From Vandiemenella viatica (lineage: Eukaryota > Arthropoda > Insecta > Orthoptera > Morabidae), in contig CM061919.1 in assembly GCA_031002005.1 (NCBI GenBank), forward strand, positions 37,289,088 through 37,353,087: DNA of 64,000 nucleotides, in the 5' to 3' direction. This document shows positions 11,137 through 21,131 of this stretch, piece by piece. How positions within the stretch are numbered: the first letter of the stretch is position 1; each line of letters begins with the position of its first letter. The notes under the pieces are model-generated. The model saw nothing but the letters and a program-made list of their open reading frames with translations. It had not been told where the DNA came from and ran no database searches. The position numbers and the translations under genes are program-made.

Positions 11137-11310
11137 TATATTTAAGAATTCCGTCAGCACCACGGATATTTGATAACCATGCCCATTTAACATCATTTTG
11201 AGCATCTACATCTGCAACAGTTGAAATGTCATCTAACTGAAGAGCTGTGAGATGTGTGTGAATTACATTTACAGCATCATCCCTTGTTTGATTTTCCTAC
11301 TTATGTAAAA

Positions 11311-12593
11311 CTAGCTGATACCCGCTACTTCGTATGCGTGGATTAAGAATTTGTTTGCCATAATTGATTATAAAAAGTTGTTGGTAGCGAAGGATTGGTC
11401 CCAAACAACACTGAGTTGGCATAATATCACCGGAAACCCATCACTATATTATTCTACCGTCGAGCCTGTCTCTTGAAGAGAATCAATTTCCAACATATTT
11501 AAAAACAGAAAAACAAACGAATATGAGGGGATGTGGGGGGGCGGGTGTTAACTGAGGCCAACATTATTTCAGCTTTGACTTTTCTTCTTTCTTCAGCATG
11601 GGTTCTAATAACTTAAAGTGCTCGTGCTCTGCTAGAGCTACAACTTAGGCCAGTTACGCCCGCAAGGCATGTCAAAAAAGAAGGCAAAATAAATTGGTGC
11701 CAGAAACATTTAAGCAGACACAAAGTAATAGGACAGAGAAAAATTGATATTTATACTACATAATACGATTTTTCTCTAAACGAAATTTATTAACAAATTA
11801 TACACTAACATAATGCGAGAGAAGCATAGCTTGAGCAAGCGACGTAACATTACAGACTACACACACATCCGTCTCTCCGTCACTAATCGATAAGTTCTCA
11901 AAATTTCATGACTACAACTGTTAATCATACAAAAAAAAGTCCTGTCCCCTCCCTACAGATTTTCTTGTCAAATTCCGTCAATATCGTTATAGGCATTTAG
12001 TTGTCAAAACGTAACATAAGACACACTTACTTCTGCATTTATAGTATTACTACTGCAGATCACACACACACTGACTACGAATCACCCCTGATGGATGAAT
12101 ATAACGTAAAAAAGTGTACATCTACAGCATTGCAAGACTACCTACGAATTGCCTAGCATTACACCCCTAACTTTGTGATATCTACAGTTTAACATTCAAT
12201 CCGAATAACCGACGGCCCAGGCGTGGCTCTTACGATCAAAAACAATTTTTAAAAATGTTAGTCTCCATGGGTATTTGAACCCGAGACCACGACCCAAACA
12301 TTAGTAAGCAAGCGCTTTAACCACTGAGCTAGCTGACCGCTATACAGAAGAACGGTACAGAGACCTCCATATCCAATGCGTCTGTCTATAGCCGTTCAGT
12401 AACGTTTCGAAATTATAAGACAACATGTATTACTTTTACAGATAATTTTTCAACCAAATGTAGACATTATTTTTTTCCTTGTTTCAAACGATAAGTGTGC
12501 AAAGTTTCATCGAGATCAGATGAAAACTGTGGATTTGTATGGAGAACAAAAAAAAAACAAAACATACATACATACATTCATCTTTATATACGA
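11311..12593 (-). mobile_element. non-autonomous Helitron (Lep1-like), with embedded tRNA-like module
   Basis: On the minus strand the element starts TCGTATATAAAGATGAATG (12593) and ends GCGGGTATCAGCTAG (11311), followed by T. Helitrons start with TC, end with CTRR and insert between A and T. Here the host A (11310) and T (12594) are in place, and deletion rejoins the surrounding hAT reading frame. No coding capacity. The same family recurs at 45556-46990 and, more diverged, at 48746-49494: shared segments include GTGCAAAGTTTCATCGAGAT, the GGATTGGTCCCAAACAA block and TACCCGC(G/T)ACTTCGTA. A tRNA-like unit lies inside at 12261-12340. Confidence 0.85.
12261..12340 (-). repeat. tRNA-like module (A and B box) inside Helitron
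   Basis: The minus strand carries TAGCTCAGTGG (12331-12321), an exact match to the pol III A-box consensus, and GGTTCAAATAC (12281-12271), close to the B box. The T-arm stem GGGT/ACCC can form. The spacing is about that of a tRNA gene. It is not called a functional tRNA because the acceptor stem is not closed and the family copies differ in the anticodon region. Confidence 0.6.
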
Positions 12594-13057
12594 TAACAGG
12601 AATATTTTCTAAGAAGAAATTGACTGAAGAAAACTGTGCATCTTCAATTTTGTCAAATGTGGCTACTTATGTATGTCGCAGCACATCACGTGTTAGGGGA
12701 AACTTGTTTACGATGTAATCACAGGCTGTAGAAAGGTAATTTCTGACTGATGAATAGAATAGAGCTTTATGTTCATTATTAAGTTTATTAACCATGTTCA
12801 CAGTTTGAATGCCAATAACTTATTCATCTTCTTCTTTCTGATTTTGAATTAGGTGGTAATTTACCTCAAGCAATGTGCAGGAAAATACAATAAGTCTTGT
12901 TCAAGTCAGAAGAGAGAAACATAAACAGCTTTTCCTCACGAGTTGTAGTCAAACTTTTGCTTTTCAGAGCAAACGAGTTGCATTCAAAAGAATAAGCTAT
13001 TCTTTTAGGAGTCGATGAGGATGGATCATCAATAACACTCTCCTTCTTGCTGCCAAC

Positions 13058-13102
13058 CAAAAGTTGAACACATTGGATTGGATCCAATGTGTTCAACTTT
13101 TG
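13058..13102. repeat. perfect 21-bp palindrome with 3-bp spacer
   Basis: CAAAAGTTGAACACATTGGAT (13058-13078) is followed by TGG and its exact reverse complement (13082-13102). It falls at the end of the hAT coding piece that reads inward from about 13060. Confidence 0.95.
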
Positions 13103-13480
13103 ATATTGTGAATGATGTCAAGCTGACTGAAATATTTGGAGCACATATTAGCGCATCATCCTTAAAAAATGAAAGAAGTGGATCCCACTTGCCTAAAGAC
13201 TACCACCTTGTACATAATGCTTCAGTATTTTCTTACAATCTTGATTATGTAAGTTTTAAAACTTCTTTATTTATTTATCAATTTGTTTCATGGATCCCTG
13301 TGAAGGAAGGGCCTCTGGGATGTGAAACATGTCATGGTTAATACACATACATAAAATATGAGTCATAATCATAGTAAAAGCAAGTATATGTTCCAAAGAC
13401 AAATAAAGAGAATAACTATAAACATTAATTTTTACAACTGAATTTTGCAAAAGTCATATTGAATACAATTAATTAATTTG
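13103..13480. other. unassigned sequence between palindrome and hAT piece
   Basis: An open plus-strand frame of 87 codons (13078-13341) has no recognisable motif. AT-rich and probably hAT-derived filler; no further call. Confidence 0.3.
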
Positions 13481-14075
13481 TTCAAATTCTTGAATAGAGT
13501 AGGAGTTGCCAATAAGATAATCTCTCTGAAGACTTTTTTGGCGCTCTTCTCTAAATAATAAAAAAATATCTACAAGAGTCTAGTCTATTTTAAGTGGTAA
13601 TCTTGCAACAGCTTTTCCAGCAGCTAAATTAATTAAGTGGCACATATATCCAACAATCACAATATTTGGCTGAGCTTCTTTCAAAACTACTGAAACTCCA
13701 TTCTTCTGCCCCATCATTACAGGTGCATTATCGGAACAGAGTGCTACACAGTTTCAAACTGGTATTCGCCGATGTTCCAACTGCGATAACATGAGTTTAC
13801 CTAGCGGGAGTTTCAAAAATGACCGGTAGATTTGAAAAATCAATAAAAACTAAACGGGCAGCGATAGAAATACACCGTTTGTTGCAATATGCTTGGGACC
13901 ATGGAGGAAGGAAATATATGGAGGTGAAGCGACATTAAATCTGTGACGCCGGCTCTAAACTCTCGCGCATGCGCGGTGGTGGCAGCGGCCATATTGCGAA
14001 TCCATACAAATGCAAAGTTCACATTGTGTTTGATGCTGTGATTATTTCATTTTTAATGTATCTAAGTTTTTTATA

Positions 14076-14146
14076 ATGCCAACTTGTGTTGCATACGGTT
14101 GCACAAATTGGCAAGAGAGGAAAGAACCTGAAATATCATTTCATAA
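14076..14146 (+). CDS. THAP-domain N-terminal exon of P-like transposase
   Basis: The frame reads MPTCVAYGCTNWQERKEPEI and then SFHK before a stop. MPxC..xGC..(N)..K....SFHK is the opening of the THAP C2CH zinc finger, the DNA-binding domain of P-element transposases, with the first two zinc ligands Cys4 and Cys9 present. The stop codon overlaps a canonical splice donor, AA|GTAAGT at 14147, so this looks like a complete first exon rather than a truncated ORF. Downstream exons with the second Cys/His pair are not found in the 1.3 kb that follows, so the gene is non-functional. The copy at 18342 has lost the first Cys. Confidence 0.75.
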
Positions 14147-14889
14147 GTAAGTTGCATTCTAATAATTGTTCTTGAAGTGTGCCATAGGAACTGCAAACTT
14201 TGGTGCCTTTCTATAAATATTTAGTCATAACTCTCAATGGGATGACTTTTTCTCAAATTTTTGTTGGTGTAGTGTAGAAAATCAGCATACCTTGCTATTT
14301 TGCACATAATAGACTATCATTACTTTATAACGAGTGTTGAAAATAAGATTTAAAGGGGTGATTTTTACATATTGATTCAGTGAATTTAGTATTACGATTT
14401 CTTTCGTCACGTTGCAGTTTATACTGACAGTGTATGATGAAATTAAATGTGTTAAATTTTGCTATGAAATCTAGGAATCTTGATGAAGCAAACTGTGTTG
14501 TTACCCCCAATGCAATTTGCGATTCAAATATGCGTGTGTGGGTGTGTCTACATAGTTTGATTCTGTAGCGGCAATTTAATGGAGATTGTGGTTAGGTCTA
14601 ACCGCAGTCTGTACCAGAATGGTTTTGTTGTTTCAGAAGGGGCAAAGAATTTATCTATTATTGTTAGTAATTTCAAGTAAACCATGTTAGTGATAAAACG
14701 TGTATCGCGATGGAAACTACTTCCAGCTATTCCCAATCAAGCTTACGATGTATAGTAAAAAGATAACTATTTTTATTCTGGTCTAGGCCGCATTTCAACC
14801 TAACCACAAGTGGTAGTTATAAAACTGAAATATCCATTCTGCATGTCCATTATGTAATTCATTCTGGCTTTGGCAGAATTAATTTTTGG

Positions 14890-15320
14890 TCCTGGCCGCG
14901 TCCCAACCCAATCCCCTTAGTTTGGAGACAGTATATCCCGAAAACTAAGCAAAATATCGACAAATTTTATTCCTTATTTTCTATTGTTTTCGTCGTGTTA
15001 CATAAGAATCCATTATCAAATTTGACTTTTGCGAAATTTTTCTTCTGCATTTCAACTCAAGACTCCTCACTGTTGATACAGTATATCTCGAGAACTAGGT
15101 GAGATATCGAAATATTTTATTCTTTATTTTTCGTTTGTCTCGTCTTTTTAAATAAGAATCCATCATCAAATTTGACTTTGAGTAATTTTTCTTCTGAATT
15201 TCAACCAAAATCATCTCACATTTGAGACAGAATATCTCGAAAAATAAGCAGAATATCAAAAAAATTATTCCTCATTTTTTATTTTTCTCATCGAGTTACA
15301 TAATAATACATCACCAGATA
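14890..15320. repeat. three ~145-bp tandem units inside the P-like element
   Basis: Each unit contains a GAGACAGTATATCTCGA-type block followed by AAATATCGA-type, a long T-rich stretch, GTCGTGTTACATAAGAATCC and a C-TTTCAACC block. The blocks recur near 14935, 15074 and 15222. Related units occur at 43000-43450 and 53020-53400. Confidence 0.8.
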
Positions 15321-15660
15321 GCGACGTCACGTTTATCCTAGAGTCCCCTTGAGGTTTTTGTACTTATGCCCTGTGTCTGTATGGGTGCGGCCAAGCCCCC
15401 CCCCCCCCCACTCCTCCTCCGCCCGGCGTCACTTCAATGCGTGGTGAAGGTCTCTTGCGTCGTCTCCAGATATTTCTTTCCTCCATGCTTGGGACAACAG
15501 TATATTTTCAGGCCGACAAACTTTCGAAATTAGTTACATTTTCAACAACAGATGGCGCTGCAGGCGATTTGAAAGATATAGAAGTAAAAGCAGTCTGTGA
15601 GTTCGCCATTCTGTAACTCGTCTTTCTGCTGTAAGCGTATGCAAGGGCAGGCAGCTGCCC

Positions 15661-17104
15661 CCCCCCCCTCTCCGCCTAGCAGGACGCGGGTTTGCGCTCG
15701 ATCAGAGTTCTGCTGAACCAAAGAGTAAATAATGTTAAGTAACTTTCAAAAATTAATTCGGTTCGCGCGATTTAAACCTGCTTGCTACTGCTATCTGCGG
15801 GAAACAGACGTTAGCGAGGGCAAGGCGGTACAATGCGCCACGCACGGTGCTGTAAGCTGCATATCGACTATGAGCGGCTGCCGCGCGAACCATTTGTGTT
15901 GACGAGCGCGGTTGCCTCGCATGGCAACGCAACCGAGCCGGATTGCACGGCAGACCATATAGGCACCATCGTTTCGTGAAGCCACCGTGGACATTTCACT
16001 GCACGAATAGCCGCAACTTTCACTGTGATGCGTCACAGTGTATATTGGAAACAAAAACGAAATATGATTTGGTGAATAAGGAAATTGTATTTTAACAGAA
16101 TACAGTATGGTGAGAAACTCATGGAAGACTTGAGATATGAAGCCATCGAGGATACAATAAAAAAAAATTACGAGAATTACAATGGTAGAGTTACTAAAAT
16201 CATTAACTGAGCCAATGCACTCAATTCGGGAGGCATTTCAGTTACTGATAAACGCTGTGACTTCAAGATTTCTAGCAATTGGAGACTCCTTACCGTTTTC
16301 GAGTGTCAAAATAACCGTTTTTTTTAACTGTTTCAGAGTTTTTGATGCATTATGCGAAGCTCTGAAAGAATGGTTACAGATAAGATAAGAGCACCCATTT
16401 TATACTAAATTTCTTTAATGGCTCTTCAATTTTCTGTTGCCTTTCTTAACGAGAACTTACTCCTTACTTAGGTTAAAGGTATTATGTTGATATTGTCATT
16501 TTGCGATTCTATAGATTCGTTGATTGGAGTTTCAAGTGATGGTGATGGAAGTGATACCATCTGAGTCTGATTATGCTGTACATTTGCTACTACACAAAAA
16601 AAGAAAAAATTGGCACCGTACAATTGTATTAAAAGACGACAGTTTTCGTAATCCATGGCAACTAATTGTCACTGTGCCGTGCGAGCCAACTCGAACAAAG
16701 ATACCCCCGTCTGTGCGCGAGGCAAGTTATACTGTGACATTACCGGAGCGCGCGCTAATAATCTATTTTTTTTATAACAATGGATTTAAGAAAGTTTTTT
16801 TAAAAAGTAATCAATTTGTATTTTCCGTAATGCTAACGATGGCTTTTAATATAGAACTAGTGATCGGTCAGGGGTCGAAATTCGACCTTACTTTATTAAA
16901 ATATTTAGTTTCTTTCATGGAAGAGTAATAATCATTATCTGAATTTGTTCTATTGCGTTTGCTGCGAGCATAGATATATTATATACTGTATAAATTGACG
17001 TCGTTGGCTGCGAACGTGTGCCAATACGTTTTTAGCTTGTATTGTTTGACTTAATTCCCTGTAATACCTATAAAATTAAAACGATACACTCCACACATGA
17101 CTGT
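15661..17104. other. no recognisable gene; one unassigned 134-codon frame
   Basis: Contains a C-rich run at 15660, then non-coding DNA. An open frame on the plus strand at 16524-16928 (134 codons, beginning MEFQVMVMEVIPSESDY) lacks any motif I recognise, and its AT-rich codon use is no different from its flanks. A second frame at 16182-16388 is likewise unassigned. Neither is called a gene. Confidence 0.4.
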
Positions 17105-17330
17105 ATCCTAAATTTTAGCTTGTGAACTAACCATCGCAAATGATGAAATGTATTTATCCATGGTTCATTTGAATTTAGTCCATCACACAAAGATTTAAAA
17201 TATTCATTTTCACTTAGAGCTTGATGACAACATGAAGTAAATGCAGTCCTTTCACCTGCAGTGACTTCTGATTCGAAATGTTTTGCATTGTGAAACCTGC
17301 ATTGTAAATTTGAAACTATAATAATTTCGT
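17105..17330 (-). pseudogene. fragment resembling Helitron Rep N-terminal region
   Basis: The minus strand reads CRFHNAKHFESEVT, FTSCCHQ, LSENEYFKSLCDG and NEPWINTFHHLRW. Helitron proteins have an upstream module C..C.AKHF.SE......F..CC.HG followed by FFKxL.(D)G and an F...IR segment; the second Cys of the first pair is His here. About 75 residues only, no continuation on either side. Moderate confidence because the match is short. Confidence 0.45.
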
Positions 17331-17764
17331 CATTTTGTGTGTTCGCTATTTAAATTTTGTCTATTATCATTTTGAATTTCACGCAAATAAGTATTCCTTC
17401 CTTTTTGTCTCTCTCTCTCTCTCCGACCTGTCATCGTTCTATATCTATATATCTAGGCATAATGGAAGTAGGTACAAATATCTGAATGGAATAAAACATC
17501 CGTAATTAAATTTCTGAAATTCAAAAATAAAAAGACCCTTAACCAAAGTTTAACCTTTTAAATAATTAAAAACCATATTGTACCTGGCATAATCGCTACA
17601 TTTGCTTTTCGAAGTGTTCCTTTTATAACTTCAAAGATTAATCTCTACTTTATGGGAGTCTTTCGTTTCACCAAAGAGCACAGAGTACCTCAATGTTGGG
17701 AATACACGTCAGAACATTGGCTCCGATCCTATTAATAAATGACAAATTATAGCATCAGAAATCA
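17331..17764. other. non-coding; short CT microsatellite
   Basis: A (CT)n tract lies at about 17408-17423 and is followed by AT-rich sequence. No gene or element end recognised. Confidence 0.5.
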
Positions 17765-18160
17765 ACAGGTTTTTAGAAAACGAAGGACATGGGCCTGACA
17801 GGTGTGTTAGCCAAGAATATGAAGGGTGTTCTATATTGGCGGGTTATATTGGTGGGGTTCAAAATTTTTTTAAGGAGAAATATAAAAAAGCCTCGTATTT
17901 TCTTTGCGAAAGCCACAGACTTAACCTGGTTGTAAATGATTTAAATCAAATTACAGAAATACGTAACACAATTAGAACCACAGAGTACATCATAACATTT
18001 TTACGAGAAACCTTTTTACAGAGAAAGTACGTGGCAAATATTTCAGCTTTATACGAGACCCGCTGATCTAAAAAATATGTGCTTACCACTTACGGTACAG
18101 TGCGCTGCTACGAAGTCAGAATTCATTATATGCGTTGGATTGAATACTCAGGATCATTGG
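17765..18160 (+). pseudogene. hAT transposase fragment (P52rIPK/ZMYM-like)
   Basis: The plus strand reads YEGCSILAGYIGGVQNFFKE, KYKKASYFLCESHRLNLVVN, DLNQITEIRNTIRTTEYI and FLRETFLQRKYVANIS, ending LYETR just before a stop where hAT proteins have ETRW. The C.SHRLNLVVND signature is typical of the hAT branch that includes 52 kDa repressor-like and ZMYM1-like proteins. Upstream the first catalytic Asp region is absent; downstream it is cut by the second P-like element at 18164. Confidence 0.8.
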
Positions 18161-18163
18161 AAC

Positions 18164-18945
18164 CATGAAGGAAGGAATGTATGGAGACTAAATAACGGTA
18201 AATCTGTGAAACCTCATATAAAAACTCTTCTCCTACGGCGCATTCGCCGCAGCCATAGGAATAACCCCAAAACATTGGGCTGCTTGCACTGTATCTGCTG
18301 CTAAAAATATTTAATTTTCTAATATTCTGGAGTTTTCTATAATGCCAAGTAGTGTTGCATACGGTTGCACAAACAGACAAGATAGGAAACAACCTGGAAT
18401 AACGTTCCACAATTAAGTCACATTGTAATTATTGTTCTTGAAGTGTCTGATAGATAACTGCAACATTAGGGCTTATCACTATAAATTTATTCATCGCTCT
18501 CAACAGGATAATGTCGTTCTCAAATATTTGTTGGTGTAGTGTAGAGAATGTTATTAATTTGCACATAAATGGCTAACCTTATTGTAAACAAGTATTGGAA
18601 GTCTAATTTAGGCGGGTCATGTTTACATCGCGATACAATGAATATGGTATTCTGCATGCTTTGGTCCAGTTCAGTTTACACTGAAAGTGTACGATGAACT
18701 TAATTGTGATAATTTGTGCTGCACAAACTATAGAACGTGATGAAGCAAAAGTTGTTGTTACCCGAAATGTAGTTCACGATGCATTTCATGTGTTTAGGTG
18801 TGTCTACATAGTTTGATTTTGGAGCAACAATATTAATGGAAATGTGGGTAGGTTGAAATGCAGCCTGTGCCAGAAGGGACAAGCAATTTAACATTAGTCG
18901 TTAGTATTTTCATAAGCACCGCGTATATCGTGTTTATTGGTCGAT
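18164..18945 (+). mobile_element. second P-like element copy, 3'-truncated
   Basis: Starts CATGAAGGAAGGAATGTATGG after ATTGGAAC and parallels the copy at 13900 for about 780 bp, including GTGTCTACATAGTTTGATT (18795; 14551 in the first copy). It contains a THAP exon remnant at 18342-18413 (MPSSVAYGCTNRQDRKQPGI, then TFHN and stop) in which the first zinc Cys is Ser and the splice donor GT is not aligned. No right TIR is found before similarity ends near 18945. Confidence 0.7.
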
Positions 18946-19673
18946 ATACCGGGGCACATAACCGCTTTTGCCCACTTTGAAATTCCGGTCTTCGGTGCGG
19001 TCCTATAAATGCGGTTACCGGTAATAGGCCCAGGTCGGAAAAATCCGGTAATCCATCGCGGTCCGCGTTTTTTAGGCCAGCGCATAACGGTATTTCTGTC
19101 CGCAGTGAGGAAGGGGCTCCCCTCTCACCGCGGCCGCCTGGTCGGATTGATACACATTTGTCTTTCAGAAGTTGTTATTACGAAATGACTTTGACCAAAC
19201 AGTGTACAAGAGTTTAGCTCCAGTAGCCATCTATAATGATGGCGCATGAAATCAAGTGAGTATGGTCAGCAGTTAGGTGTATTGAAAAGACATGCTGTCC
19301 TGTACCTATCCTGTAACACCTCAGTCTGAACGTGGATGTATGGAGTTCCTTTCCTCCAGTTACTTGTATGTATGTGGTAATGTATAGACTTGTGGTGTAT
19401 ACATGGACATATGTGTGTGTGCGTGTTCCTATGTGGTTGTGTGTCTAATTATAGTAATAGGAGTCTACTCCATTTCGAGATTTCACCATTAGTGGCCACC
19501 TATGTGTTGATGGTAGACGTAATCAGTGCGATGAGCACTGATGTGTGTGGCAAAGACATATCACACTTCGCACATGCTGCAACCATTCAGTCTGTACATA
19601 GGGTGTTCAGTCCCTTTCCTCGAGTTACCTGTATGTGTGTATTGATGTATGGAATTGTGTGTATGCATGGGCA

Positions 19674-19678
<5 letters not shown>

Positions 19679-19722
<44 letters not shown>
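19679..19722. repeat. (GT)n microsatellite
   Basis: Uninterrupted GT dinucleotides, about 22 units. Confidence 0.98.
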
Positions 19723-19723
<1 letters not shown>

Positions 19724-21076
19724 TATCATGATAGGATTATACTGACCCACTTTTTCGCTGTCGTTTTTGGGCTAGTTGTTGCGCTGTAGGCATGGAAATG
19801 CAATTGTGTGTGCATCTTTCTGTGTATGCATGTGTAAATATAGTGATACCTTCCTTCAACTCGTTTGTCTGGATATATAATGTGATGATCCTACACTTAT
19901 GTTTGTGTGTGCTTATGTGTGGTGATGTATGGATTTGTTGGTGAGACCTAGTATGAATATGTCTGATGACCAAGTGTCTACTGCTATTCATGGTACCTGG
20001 GGACATATGTTACTGTATGTCAGAAAAGACTTAGGTGTCGTATAAACGTGGTGGTGCTGATGTGAACAGTTTTGTACCTAGGACACATGATACTGGATGG
20101 CAGAGAGGTCCTTAGTGTGAGATAAATGAGACGATGTTGAAGTGAAGAGTTTGGTACCTTGAGCAGATGTTATTGCTGATTTTTTGGACAGTCATGAGCC
20201 ATTGGGGTTCTACACCAGTTTTTCGTTGCCATAATTGGGCTGGTTGTTGTGTCAAGATCACTGTAAGTATGGAAATGTGCGTGTGTGTGCGTCTATCTCT
20301 GTGTCTGTATGTGTGAATATAGTTATACATTACTTAAACTCGTCTGTACGGATGTTTGATTTGCTGTACCACCACATGAGTTTCTTTGTGCTTGTGTGTG
20401 GAAACGTATGGATTTGAGGGTGAGGTCTAGTATGAATATGAGGGGTTCTGGTATCTGCTGATAGTCAAGTGTCTATTGCAACTCATGGTACCTGGGGACA
20501 CTGTTAATGAATGGCTGAAAGGGTTGCGGTGTGGAGCAGACATGGGGTGATCTGTCTGTTGATGGTACATGTAATTAATTGTGTCTGATTAACACTATTT
20601 ATGGGATAAACACTGAGGTGTGTGGCGAAAACATGACATCTTTTGCACACCCTCTCTCTCGTCAGGCCGATGATATGTGAGAAGAGTTCTGTTTTTCAGT
20701 CAGTCATATGGCAAGCACCACTTTTTCGTTTCCATGATTGGTGCCGGTAGTTGTGCTGAACTCTATATAGACATAGACATGTGTATCTGCGTCTCTCTTT
20801 GTGCATGTAAGTGTATGTATGGTGATACCTGACTTTAACTCGTCAGTCTGATGATTTTTGTAACGAAAGTTCTGTCCAGTTAATCAGTGGTAACGACAAT
20901 TCTGTCCCACTTCATCGTTCCATGATGCTTGCACTTGCTTATGTCGAACTCGCTGTATGCATGTACGTGTGCGTGTGTACGTCTTTCTCTCTCTGGGTAT
21001 GTATGCCTAAATATGGTCAGACCTTCTTTTAACTCGTTTTTCTGGATGTAGGATGCGGAGTTCATTGCCTCCACTA

Positions 21077-21078
<2 letters not shown>

Positions 21079-21127
<49 letters not shown>
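21079..21127. repeat. (GT)n microsatellite
   Basis: Uninterrupted GT dinucleotides, about 24 units, in a GTGTGTGCGTG context like the first run. Confidence 0.98.

Positions 21128-21131
<4 letters not shown>

Larger units (their letters stand above)
9501..13760 (-). pseudogene. hAT transposase pseudogene interrupted by Tc1 and Helitron insertions
   Basis: Minus-strand hAT transposase in pieces. 13760-13480 reads LCSDNAPVMMGQKNGV (RNase-H-like second Asp), GYMCHLINLAAGKAV, then LVDIFLLFREERQKSLQRDY. 13060-12600 gives KLFMFLSSDLNKTYCIFL and, further on, NKLNNEHKALFYSSVRNYL and DYIVNKFPLTRDVL. 11300-11139 and 9716-9501 hold the dimerisation region: VLTEFL, ISRVMLSILSIPHSNAECER, VFSMVKKNRTQFRSSL, GPCYRNSFSPD. 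Removing the Helitron at 11311-12593 joins ENIPVILHK to ENQTRDDAV in frame, with one stop at the join. Removing the Tc1 at 9718-11136 joins TEFL to NRISRVML in frame. The N-terminal BED finger region is not seen; the gene stops at an IS630-type insertion at 13804. Several stops make it dead. Confidence 0.88.
13900..15487 (+). mobile_element. P-like transposon, deleted (THAP exon retained)
   Basis: A 1588-bp element with ends CATGGAGGAAGGAAATAT and the complement of CATGGAGGAAAGAAATAT, flanked by an exact 8-bp duplication CTTGGGAC (13892-13899 and 15488-15495). P elements make 8-bp duplications and have ends starting CATG. It carries a THAP first exon at 14076 but no recognisable remaining transposase. 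The homologous IS630 terminus at 27836-28053 has the uninterrupted site (GCTTGGAAC), which fixes both boundaries. Three related copies lie at 18164, 42864 and about 52795. Confidence 0.85.
13804..15660 (+). mobile_element. IS630/mariner-type long-TIR element, 5' fragment split by a P-like element
   Basis: 13804-13899 and 15496-15660 together read as one end of a long-TIR IS630-type element: GGAGTTTCAAAAATGACCGG, AAACGGGCAGCGATAGAAAT, ACCGTTTGTTGCAATATGC, then GACAAACTTTCGAAATTAG and CAACAGATGGCGCTGCAGG. The same terminal sequence, inverted, closes the fragment at 27836-28053. TA precedes the end at 13802-13803. The internal gene is missing. Family attribution rests on my recollection of an abundant orthopteroid element with very long TIRs. 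Confidence 0.65.

Noticed and set aside
12261..12340. Functional tRNA gene
   Set aside because: A and B boxes are good but the acceptor stem does not close and the module is embedded in a dispersed repeat.
16524..16928. 134-codon plus-strand open frame as a host gene
   Set aside because: No domain or motif recognised, AT-rich codons like its flanks, no splice or promoter context; length is within chance range for 64 kb.
19390..19731. 113-codon frame over the GT microsatellite
   Set aside because: The C-terminus is a Val-Cys repeat from GT dinucleotides; an artefact of simple sequence.
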